The position numbers and the translations under genes were made by a program. From Rickettsiales bacterium UBA1997 (lineage in GTDB: Bacteria > Pseudomonadota > Alphaproteobacteria > Rickettsiales > UBA1997): a stretch of 9,756 nt of DNA. The notes under the pieces are model-generated. The model saw only the letters and a program-made list of their open reading frames with translations, was not told where the DNA came from and ran no database searches. The first letter of the stretch is position 1. Each line of letters starts with the position of its first letter. Location of the stretch: positions 1-9,756 of the forward strand of contig DDCV01000041.1 of the NCBI GenBank assembly GCA_002335845.1, given 5' to 3'. This document shows positions 1 to 5,461 of the stretch, piece after piece.

Positions 1-30
1 GTTAAAAACTTCTGACAATTCTTTACTCAT
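1..30 (-). CDS. Possible start of a gene running off the left edge (partial)
   Basis: Read on the minus strand, an ATG at 28-30 opens a frame that stays open to the window edge for 10 codons (MSKELSEVFN). A short AGG sits one base before the start, which is too close for a good ribosome binding site. The position downstream of the ankyrin gene on the same strand fits a second gene, but ten codons cannot establish it. No function can be given. Confidence 0.2.
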   Translation of the reverse strand, partial: MSKELSEVFN

Positions 31-109
31 GCCTGATTCTTATGCTTGTTTTATGGTTCACCAAATGGTGAAATGACAAAATGCTGTTAAGAATAGATGG
101 GATAAGGGT

Positions 110-466
110 TTAGGCAAGAATTATTGTTTCTAGTGCCGTTTTTAGGATAATGCCTCTAAAAGCTACATGATGTAAAGCGGTAAATCCGTTATTATCTTGA
201 GTATTTAGCTTAAGACCCTTTCTTAAATTCTCTTTACATATAAGAGCCTTAACTTCAGTTGTAGAGCCAAGAGCTGACGCTATCTGCAACAGAGTATAGC
301 CATCATTATATACGTGATTTAACATATTACCCGAAGCCCCATTCTGTGATTCTCTTGTTACAATGTAATCTCTAATTTGTTGGTAATTACCCTTGCCATA
401 ACCATTGGCAGCACTACCTTCAGCAAAAACTCTTAAATCCTTAGCATTGATTTCGTTTGTTGGCAT
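110..466 (-). CDS. Short ankyrin-repeat protein
   Basis: This 118-residue protein has two ankyrin-like units in its second half: one around NDGYTLLQIASALGSTTEVK and one around NNGFTALHHVAFRG. Both follow the G-x-T-x-L-h-x-A-x-x-x-G pattern. Ankyrin repeats bind proteins; in intracellular bacteria such proteins are often, though not always, secreted effectors. The frame also opens five codons upstream, but the purine-rich AGGAGA lies inside that extension, 5 bases before the inner ATG, so I take the inner Met (MPTNEIN) as the start. No signal peptide is visible. The last unit ends abruptly in a hydrophobic tail (TALETIILA), so the gene may be a truncated remnant of a longer repeat protein. I could not find continuing repeat sequence in other frames down to the window edge. 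The partner and role are unknown. Confidence 0.7.
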   Translation of the reverse strand: MPTNEINAKDLRVFAEGSAANGYGKGNYQQIRDYIVTRESQNGASGNMLNHVYNDGYTLLQIASALGSTTEVKALICKENLRKGLKLNTQDNNGFTALHHVAFRGIILKTALETIILA

Positions 467-471
467 GCAAA

Positions 472-477
472 TCTCCT
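472..477 (-). promoter_or_regulatory. Ribosome binding site of the ankyrin gene
   Basis: AGGAGA on the minus strand lies 5 bases upstream of the ATG at 464-466. It is one of very few clear Shine-Dalgarno sequences in the window, and it decides the start codon of the ankyrin gene. Confidence 0.7.
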
Positions 478-564
478 GCAATTATTTATTATCAAAAATT
501 AGAAGAGGTTATCGTAGCAAATAATTTCAGTTGTTGAAAGTGTTATTTTATAATTGCACTAATT

Positions 565-597
565 ATTTTAATAAAAATACATAATTTTAATAAAAAT
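565..597. repeat. Short direct repeat, two 14-base copies
   Basis: The sequence attttaataaaaat occurs at 565-578 and again at 584-597, separated by 5 bases, giving a 19-base period. It is pure A and T in an AT-rich spacer, so chance is a real possibility. It could also be a pair of protein binding sites upstream of the ankyrin gene. Confidence 0.4.
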
Positions 598-868
598 GTA
601 TCATTATAATACATAATTAGCGATATATTTGTGATCTGTTGACTTTCTAAGCTCCTAAGAACCTGTTCAAGGTCTTTACCTTACTAATTATTATAATTTC
701 AGAGCAAAAAATTTTAGAACTTTCTTCAAATATTTTAGAAAGCGAGCTTAATATAAAAAAATCTATGATAGATCAACAATGCTAAGGTTTGATTATATCA
801 AAAACCATCTTTAAAATAGTTTAGATATTTATTAAATTTTATCTTTATCTTTTTGTTTTTAAAAGCCA

Positions 869-906
869 TAAAGCCTTAACCCTTGTGGACATAAGGGCTT
901 TATTTT
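869..906 (+). terminator. Hairpin followed by T-rich run, possible terminator
   Basis: TAAAGCC (869-875) pairs with GGCTTTA (896-902), and TTTTA follows on the plus strand. An alternative inner stem, CCCTT (880-884) with AAGGG (893-897), shares two of the same G bases, so the two folds exclude each other. No plus-strand gene clearly ends here. It may serve a lost plus-strand gene or act on read-through from ccmB on the other strand. Confidence 0.35.
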
Positions 907-932
907 ATAACTTTTAAAATTCAAAAATATTT

Positions 933-965
933 TGCCAAAGATTTAATTAAAGGCTAGAATTGGCA
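933..965 (-). terminator. Possible terminator of the coiled-coil/ccmB operon
   Basis: Read on the minus strand, TGCCAA (960-965) pairs with TTGGCA (933-938) across a 21-base loop. AAAATATTTTTG follows. It lies 13 bases beyond the ccmB stop codon, where a terminator is expected. The stem is only 6 pairs, so the call is tentative. Confidence 0.35.
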
Positions 966-978
966 TAATATAATTAAA

Positions 979-1575
979 CTATTCTAATATAATTTTAGCG
1001 ATTTTGGCTATTAGAAAAGATAGTAGAAAAAAGCAGAAAAATCCTAAGGGAAGTAATATTTGCCAAACCAAAGAGCTATTTTGAGATAGTATAATTGTTG
1101 GTATTATTAAGGGTAGGGCGATAATTGCTATTAGTGGTGAAGAATTTCCAAGTAGTGAAAAGCTGCCGCAAAAGCAGCAGATGACATTGATTATGAAGGT
1201 GGCAATTATTGCTGTGGCGATAAAATCAATATTTCTATTTATAAGGTAGGTAGCGATAATAATTGGTAGGCAATAGTTAATCCAGTTACAAATTATTTTG
1301 GCAAAAATAAAAATCTCAAAATTATAGCAGGCAATTATCATTTGCTCTAACATGCCGTTTTCATATTCTGATTTTAAAAAATCATAACTTGAAAATATTG
1401 CAACACACGACAGAGCTAGCCAAAATATAATATTATCATTTATGGGATATTGGCTGTTTTGCTGTAAAAGGTTGGCGATAAAAATAAAGATGATAAAGAA
1501 TAAAAAGCTCGCAATAATTTTATTAAGATTTTGCGAGCTAGTTTTTAGTTCATTATAAAGAATTATGCTAAACAT
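979..1575 (-). CDS. ccmB: CcmB-type haem exporter permease
   Basis: CcmB is the integral membrane subunit of the CcmABCD complex, which releases haem bound to the CcmE chaperone for cytochrome c maturation in the periplasm. The 198-residue protein has about six hydrophobic segments (roughly 20-40, 46-63, 85-110, 115-140, 144-164 and 170-196). It shows the family layout: a short soluble start with an EL pair (FSIILYNELK), a charged loop after the second segment containing SYDFLKSEYENGMLEQ, and a Pro-rich fifth segment (LPLIIPTIIL). It is somewhat shorter than the usual 215-220 residues. The start codon directly follows the stop of the coiled-coil gene with no bases between, so expression is probably translationally coupled. 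No ccmA or ccmC lies nearby; ccm genes are commonly scattered in Rickettsiales. Confidence 0.8.
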   Translation of the reverse strand: MFSIILYNELKTSSQNLNKIIASFLFFIIFIFIANLLQQNSQYPINDNIIFWLALSCVAIFSSYDFLKSEYENGMLEQMIIACYNFEIFIFAKIICNWINYCLPIIIATYLINRNIDFIATAIIATFIINVICCFCGSFSLLGNSSPLIAIIALPLIIPTIILSQNSSLVWQILLPLGFFCFFLLSFLIAKIAKIILE

Positions 1576-2073
1576 TTATGCTTGCATCGATAGCTTTTTG
1601 TTGACACGCGTAAGTTGAATAAGAACAAGAATTAGTAAAGATATTAGAAGTGCAAAGAATGCGCCGACACCAATTGCGATATATTTAGCAATTTGAGCCA
1701 ATTTATCGAGCTTTTTAGCGTCAAAACTATTGAATGTATCAATAACCTTATCGGTGGTTTTCTCTAGTTTTTCTATTTTTTTCTCATATTTATCGAATTT
1801 TTCTTCATATTTTTCTACTCTTTGCTCAATTTTTGAAGTTGCCTTGTCGATTTTATTTTCAACTTTATTCATAACATTGTCGATTTTTTGTGTAGCTTTT
1901 TCTTCAAGCCTTTCTAGTGGTGCGGTAATTGAGCTATTTATTGACTTACTAGCTGGGTTTTTTTTGTTACTGGCCATGCTATCAACCGCTCCTATTGCTT
2001 TTTCTAGATCAAATGCCAGAGATGATTGTGCAAAAGAAATTATTGCAAAAATTACTAAAATTGTTTTTTTCAT
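1576..2073 (-). CDS. Secreted coiled-coil protein with C-terminal membrane anchor, function unknown
   Basis: I do not recognise the family of this 165-residue protein. It starts with a clear signal peptide (KK, a hydrophobic core, then SSLA|F, cleavage after residue 20). A Ser/Asn/Lys-rich stretch follows to about residue 50. Residues 52-112 are highly charged, Lys/Glu-rich and heptad-like (KIDNVMNKVENKIDKATSKI and onward), predicting a long coiled coil. A single transmembrane helix spans about 131-154, with a short basic tail. The expected topology is a periplasmic coiled coil held in the inner membrane. Its stop codon abuts the ccmB start, so the two are surely co-transcribed. A link to haem export or cytochrome c assembly is inference from position only. 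No Shine-Dalgarno sequence is visible before the ATG. A plus-strand open frame over the same bases is a shadow. Confidence 0.75.
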   Translation of the reverse strand: MKKTILVIFAIISFAQSSLAFDLEKAIGAVDSMASNKKNPASKSINSSITAPLERLEEKATQKIDNVMNKVENKIDKATSKIEQRVEKYEEKFDKYEKKIEKLEKTTDKVIDTFNSFDAKKLDKLAQIAKYIAIGVGAFFALLISLLILVLIQLTRVNKKLSMQA

Positions 2074-2175
2074 GATTTGTGAATTTAAAGTATTAAATTA
2101 AAAAGATTGTGGTTTTTATAAATAGCTCACAGACTCTGATTATAATTACTAAAACCAAAAATGCTTAAATGATTC

Positions 2176-2205
2176 TTGAGCTGATTAATATCATACATAT
2201 ATAAT
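2176..2205 (+). promoter_or_regulatory. Candidate sigma-70 promoter of the DUF445 gene
   Basis: TTGAGC (2176-2181) and a perfect TATAAT (2200-2205) are 18 bases apart. They would give a transcript starting near 2212, with a leader of roughly 25 bases before the ATG at 2238. It is the best promoter match I found, although -10-like sequences are frequent in DNA this rich in A and T. Confidence 0.45.
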
Positions 2206-2237
2206 AAAATTAAATATTAAATTCGTCAATTAATCAT

Positions 2238-2924
2238 ATGAATATAAATCTCATTACAAATATCGCTGCTTCATTAATGGTGGCAATAGGCTATTTCCTG
2301 TCGCACTACGGTTTGCCAATATATGGTGAAATAATTATGTTAACTGGTATTTTTGCATTATCAGGGGCTTTAACTAATTGGTTGGCAGTTCATATGTTGT
2401 TTGAAAAAGTGCCGTTTTTATATGGCTCTGGCGTAATTCCTAATCGTTTTGAGGATTTTAAAAGTGGAATTAAGAACTTGATCATTAATGAATTTTTTAA
2501 TAAGGAGCATATTGAGCAATTTTTTAAAAAAAATAATTCTTTATCGGCCAGCTCCATTAATAGTAAAATAGATTTTGATAAGGTATTTGTTGGCCTAGTT
2601 GATGCTATTATTGAATCGCCAATGGGAGGTATGATTGGCATGCTTGGTGGCAGAGAATCTCTTGATCCACTTAAGGAACCAATTACTAATAAGTTAAAAA
2701 ATATCATTGCTGAATTAGCGCAAAATAAGAATAAAGATGGTGATATTTCTAAGGGTTTGATTGATCAAATTGAGAAAATAATTGATAATAGGCTGCTTGA
2801 TTTAACGCCGCAAATGGTTAAAAATATAATTCAAAAAATGATACGCCGTCATTTAGGTTGGTTGGTAGTTTGGGGTGGAGTTTTTGGTGGCGCTATTGGA
2901 TTTATTTTTGCTATTATTAGTTGA
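2238..2924 (+). CDS. DUF445 family membrane protein
   Basis: This 228-residue protein belongs to the DUF445 family of membrane proteins of unknown biochemical role. The N-terminal part has two hydrophobic segments (about 8-25 and 30-50). The family signature follows: GALTNWLAVHMLFE at 43-56, then PFLYGSGVIPNRFEDF at 59-74. The middle (about 75-200) is polar and helical, with an interruption containing MGGMIGMLGG. A second membrane segment closes the protein (HLGWLVVWGGVFGGAIGFIF, from 205). This start-and-end membrane layout with a central helical domain is typical of short DUF445 members. No Shine-Dalgarno sequence is visible, but a promoter candidate lies just upstream. The gene is transcribed away from the coiled-coil/ccmB pair, and its position gives no clear functional hint. 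Confidence 0.8.
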   Translation: MNINLITNIAASLMVAIGYFLSHYGLPIYGEIIMLTGIFALSGALTNWLAVHMLFEKVPFLYGSGVIPNRFEDFKSGIKNLIINEFFNKEHIEQFFKKNNSLSASSINSKIDFDKVFVGLVDAIIESPMGGMIGMLGGRESLDPLKEPITNKLKNIIAELAQNKNKDGDISKGLIDQIEKIIDNRLLDLTPQMVKNIIQKMIRRHLGWLVVWGGVFGGAIGFIFAIIS

Positions 2925-2979
2925 TATATCATTAAAGGTTGGAATTGGTATTATTTGTTATAAAGTGACATATAGCCCC

Positions 2980-3004
2980 TAAAAAAGATCTTTTTTATAA
3001 AAAA
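2980..3004. repeat. Overlapping perfect AT palindromes
   Basis: TAAAAAAGATCTTTTTTA (2980-2997) is a perfect 18-base palindrome centred on GATC. It overlaps a second perfect palindrome, ttttttataaaaaa (2991-3004). They lie 55 bases after the DUF445 stop and about 100 bases before hup. They could form a weak, GC-poor terminator or be a binding site in the hup upstream region. Confidence 0.5.
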
Positions 3005-3033
3005 ATAAACTTTTAGACAATTATTTGTTGCGA

Positions 3034-3061
3034 TTGCAAATATTAGCACTAGTTACATTAT
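3034..3061 (+). promoter_or_regulatory. Weak candidate promoter of hup
   Basis: TTGCAA (3034-3039) and CATTAT (3056-3061) are 16 bases apart, and each matches four of six consensus bases. A transcript would start about 40 bases before the hup ATG. This is a weak match in AT-rich DNA. Confidence 0.22.
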
Positions 3062-3107
3062 CTATCTTAAATAAGAGAGCTTAATTTTAACTTAAATTTT
3101 ACTAAAA

Positions 3108-3389
3108 ATGTCAACAATACAAAAAGCTGATTTAATCAAGCAAGTAGCTAATAAAACTGGTAATTCAATTAAAGATTGCGAAGTAATTATTAATAGCTTT
3201 CTTGAAAATTTAACAAGCAACCTAAAGTCTAATGATAAAGTAAGTTTCATAGGTTTTGGTAGCTTTAATGCTAAGAATGTTCCAGCAAGTAAAGGTCGTA
3301 ATCCACAAACTGGTGCAGAGATCACAATAGCTGCTCGTAGAAGAGTAACTTTTAGTGCTGGTAAAGGCTTAAAAGATGGAGTAAACTAA
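3108..3389 (+). CDS. hup: HU-family nucleoid DNA-binding protein
   Basis: HU-type proteins are small dimeric chromosomal proteins that bend and compact DNA and assist replication, recombination and repair. The 93 residues match the family over their full length. The N-terminal helical dimerisation part is IQKADLIKQVANKTGNS. Then come the turn GFGSF (49-53), the DNA-grasping arm with GRNPQTG (63-69, including the intercalating Pro66), the basic stretch AARRRVTF (75-82), and the closing SAGKGLKDGVN. I cannot tell a homodimeric HU from a closely related IHF-like paralogue with full certainty, but ITIAARRRVTFSAGK favours HU. No Shine-Dalgarno sequence is visible before the ATG. The gene appears monocistronic, ending in a strong terminator. 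A minus-strand open frame over it is a shadow. Confidence 0.93.
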   Translation: MSTIQKADLIKQVANKTGNSIKDCEVIINSFLENLTSNLKSNDKVSFIGFGSFNAKNVPASKGRNPQTGAEITIAARRRVTFSAGKGLKDGVN

Positions 3390-3455
3390 ATTCTTAATTA
3401 TTGTAAGCTTAATTTAAATAAGGATTGAGCGCAAAATTAGATTTATATTAGAATT

Positions 3456-3492
3456 AAATGGCACTTGATTTATATCAGGTGCCATTTTTTTT
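3456..3492 (+). terminator. Strong intrinsic terminator after hup
   Basis: ATGGCACTTGA (3458-3468) pairs with TCAGGTGCCAT (3475-3485) across the 6-base loop tttata, with one G-T wobble. Two further A-T pairs extend the base, and a run of T bases follows to 3492. It lies about 65 bases after the hup stop and 14 bases beyond the stop of the convergent transporter gene, so it probably ends transcription from both sides, most strongly on the plus strand. Confidence 0.88.
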
Positions 3493-3505
3493 GTATCAGC
3501 ATAGT

Positions 3506-4777
3506 CTAAATCAAGGCAATTTTTGCCCATAAAAACCATCCTAAGAAACCGCTTAAAAATAATAATCCGATCCAGCTTAGAGTTCTTATTCCTAATCCTG
3601 GCCTAAATTCAGGAGCCACTAACTTGCTGGTTACTATTTTGTAATTTACGAAGGCATAAAGTGGTGCTACAATAAAAGCAACGCTGGCGGTGAAATCTAG
3701 AATTTGTTTAAAATTGCTAAATAAGAATGTGATGACAAGAACAGCAGCAGCGCTATAAAAAGCCATTAAAAAGCTGTGCATTAAATGTAGTTTTTTTGAT
3801 GTTTCCTTGAGGTTGTGATTGCCTTTTTTGATGTTTCTTATTATTGAAAAGCTTTCTGTTAGAAGCCTGGGATAGCTGTCGACAACTGCTAGGACTGTTG
3901 ATAGCATTGCTGCTAAAATGGCCAAGCCAACAATGGGTGCTGCCCAAGAGCCGATTAATTGGGTGTAGGAATTAATTAATAGGCGAGCAAAATCATCAGC
4001 TCCATTAGGCACTGCCATTTTTGAATTATTCACCATTAGGGCGCCAACGCTTAAAAACAAAATAGCAACAATAATCGTGATGACATAGCCAACATTAAAA
4101 TCGCGTCGCGCTTGTTTAAAATTTAGAGCATTGTTTGTTTTATTTCGTGCTTTAAGCCACAAAGAATGCCAGACTGAAAGATCGATACTGCCAGGCATAA
4201 ATCCCATTAGAGCAATTAGGAAAGGAATATGCTGTATTTCAAATGGTGAATAATTGTTGTAAAAAATTTGTGTTTGTGGTAGTGGCGTGAAGTTTTTTGC
4301 TGCTATAATTACTGCGACCAAAGTTGTGAAACTTAGGATTGTGATAAAAATTTTCATGGTACTATCGAGCAATTTATAGTGACCAATGCTAATTATGATG
4401 GTGCAAAATCCTAATAAAAGCGCAGTAATTACCGATATACTTAATGGAACATTTAAAACTGCCTTAATAATACCAGCGCAAATAAAGCCATTAGCGGCAA
4501 AGGAGAATGGTGTAAATAGAATTGAAAGAAGGGTGATTAAGTAGAAGATTGGCTTGCTAAAACGCCAATAACCCACGAGTAGATTTTCGTTAGTAGCGCT
4601 AGTGTAGCGACTGCCAAATTCAATAAAAGGATATTTTACAATGTGAATTGCCAAAATAAGCCATAATAAATCGAAGCCAAAATAGCTACCAGCTCGCGTT
4701 GCTTGCACAAAATGCGAGGTGCCAATTGCGGCGCAAGCTGTGATTAAGCCAGGACCAAAATTTTTTAAAAAAGTCAT
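3506..4777 (-). CDS. NRAMP-like divalent metal transporter with non-canonical metal site
   Basis: This 423-residue, multi-helix inner-membrane protein is related to NRAMP transporters, which import divalent metals such as Mn2+ or Fe2+ with protons. It opens like the family (FGPGLITACAAIG, from residue 7) and has about 11 hydrophobic segments. The metal-binding DPGN of helix 1 is replaced by GTSH (19-22) within IGTSHFVQATRAGS. Helix 6 carries MGFMPGSIDLSVWHSLW (191-207), which keeps a Met-Pro pair but lacks the usual MPHN context. I recall the ATRAG and SVWHSLW wording from a distinct bacterial NRAMP-like clade, so the substrate should not be assumed to be manganese. It is the last gene of an operon with HIT and sdhE, 33 bases after sdhE. 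No Shine-Dalgarno sequence is visible. A shorter minus-strand frame at 3753-3947 is a shadow. Confidence 0.85.
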   Translation of the reverse strand: MTFLKNFGPGLITACAAIGTSHFVQATRAGSYFGFDLLWLILAIHIVKYPFIEFGSRYTSATNENLLVGYWRFSKPIFYLITLLSILFTPFSFAANGFICAGIIKAVLNVPLSISVITALLLGFCTIIISIGHYKLLDSTMKIFITILSFTTLVAVIIAAKNFTPLPQTQIFYNNYSPFEIQHIPFLIALMGFMPGSIDLSVWHSLWLKARNKTNNALNFKQARRDFNVGYVITIIVAILFLSVGALMVNNSKMAVPNGADDFARLLINSYTQLIGSWAAPIVGLAILAAMLSTVLAVVDSYPRLLTESFSIIRNIKKGNHNLKETSKKLHLMHSFLMAFYSAAAVLVITFLFSNFKQILDFTASVAFIVAPLYAFVNYKIVTSKLVAPEFRPGLGIRTLSWIGLLFLSGFLGWFLWAKIALI

Positions 4778-4810
4778 AAATTATAAATTTTAAATGGCGA
4801 AGGTTAAGCG

Positions 4811-5056
4811 CTATATTTTGTGAAATTGCTGGATTTCCTTTATTAGATTTTGATATTTATCGGGAGTTTGAATTTTTCCCATGATCCAATCATAAATTTC
4901 GCCATCTTTTTCATTTAAAAAATCGCTATAAAGATTGAGATTGCTCATCTTTTCAATATTGGCTTTGGCAAAATTGCCAACTAGAAAATCAGTTTCTTTG
5001 CAGCCGCGATAATTTGAGCGATAGAGTAGTTTTTTGATTTCAATTGATTTATCCAT
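4811..5056 (-). CDS. sdhE: SdhE, FAD assembly factor for succinate dehydrogenase
   Basis: SdhE (also YgfY, CptB or Sdh5/SDHAF2-like) is a small cytoplasmic protein that promotes covalent attachment of FAD to the flavoprotein subunit of succinate dehydrogenase. The 81-residue length is typical. The family motif RG-x-x-E is present as RGCKE (17-21), preceded by LLYRSNY and followed by ETDFLVGNFA. The second conserved block lies at DGEIYDWIMGK (51-61). The start overlaps the end of the HIT gene by 8 bases, so the two are probably translationally coupled. In many alphaproteobacteria sdhE lies beside recG or mfd, so its place between a HIT protein and a transporter looks like local rearrangement. 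That comparison is from memory. Confidence 0.9.
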   Translation of the reverse strand: MDKSIEIKKLLYRSNYRGCKETDFLVGNFAKANIEKMSNLNLYSDFLNEKDGEIYDWIMGKIQTPDKYQNLIKEIQQFHKI

Positions 5057-5459
5057 TTAGTTTTTCCTTAAAATTTTGTATTATCTTGGTAGATTCTTCG
5101 ATATTATATGGCCTAATTTTGGAATTTCCCCAAACTGGCTTTGGAAATGAAGCGTCATCTTTTTTGCGACCAATTATGTGAATATGAAGCTGACTAACAA
5201 CATTGCCTAATGTGGCAATATTTAATTTATCTATTATAAAGATATCTTTAATAATTTTGCTAATCAAATTAATCTCTTGTAATAAAGTTGTTTGATCAAT
5301 AAAGCTTAGATCGGTTAATTCTGTTATATTGTTTTTTTGAGGCACTAAAATTAGCCAAGGATAGTTGCTGTCATTCATTAATAATAGTTGCGATAAATTT
5401 ATATTATCTATAAAAAAGCAATCACTTTGCAATCTTTGATCTAGTTTAAATTTCGTCAT
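5049..5459 (-). CDS. HIT-domain nucleotide hydrolase/transferase family protein
   Basis: This 136-residue protein belongs to the histidine-triad superfamily of nucleotide-binding hydrolases and transferases, which cleave substrates such as dinucleoside polyphosphates or nucleoside phosphoramidates. The triad region is SQLHIHIIGR (89-98). The first histidine of the usual H-x-H-x-H is replaced by Gln90, while the central, catalytic-position His92 and His94 remain. I know this Q-x-H-x-H form from alphaproteobacterial HIT proteins, together with the following FPKPVWG (105-111) and the N-terminal LLMNDSNYPWLILVPQ (26-41), all present here. The exact substrate is unknown. It is the first gene of the HIT-sdhE-transporter operon. 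Its start codon is only 2 bases from the divergent recN start, so its promoter must lie inside recN. Confidence 0.88.
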   Translation of the reverse strand: MTKFKLDQRLQSDCFFIDNINLSQLLLMNDSNYPWLILVPQKNNITELTDLSFIDQTTLLQEINLISKIIKDIFIIDKLNIATLGNVVSQLHIHIIGRKKDDASFPKPVWGNSKIRPYNIEESTKIIQNFKEKLNG

Positions 5460-5461
5460 AA

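Larger units (their letters stand above)
482..978. other. Stretch of about 500 bases without a convincing gene
   Basis: This very AT-rich stretch separates the ankyrin gene from ccmB. It holds a 14-base direct repeat (565-597), a short plus-strand open stretch (651-785) and two hairpins (869-902 and 933-965) that may act as terminators. The open stretch runs from one stop to the next with no start near its beginning. It would encode a protein-like helical tail ending ...NIKKSMIDQQC. It could be the remnant of a lost gene or a chance opening. I see no tRNA or recognisable small RNA. Confidence 0.55.

Noticed and set aside
661..673. ACCT-gttca-AGGT stem-loop resembling a tRNA T arm
   Set aside because: No acceptor, D or anticodon stem can be built around it.
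659..674. GAACCTGTTCAAGGTC, which vaguely resembles ends of some insertion sequences
   Set aside because: No matching inverted end, transposase fragment or target duplication is visible nearby; the memory-based resemblance alone is not enough.
1730..2101. Plus-strand open frame of 123 codons rich in Ser, Phe and Leu
   Set aside because: It is the antisense shadow of the Lys/Glu-rich coiled-coil gene, which has a clear signal peptide and membrane helix; the low-complexity Ser/Phe composition is what reversed Lys/Glu codons give.
2390..2707. Minus-strand open frame of 105 codons
   Set aside because: It lies entirely inside the well-supported DUF445 gene on the other strand and has no recognisable motif.
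3081..3095. TTAA-N7-TTAA match to a CtrA binding site just before hup
   Set aside because: In DNA this AT-rich such matches are expected often by chance, and there is no second site or other cell-cycle context.
3092..3325. Minus-strand open frame of 77 codons over hup
   Set aside because: It is antisense to an unmistakable HU gene.
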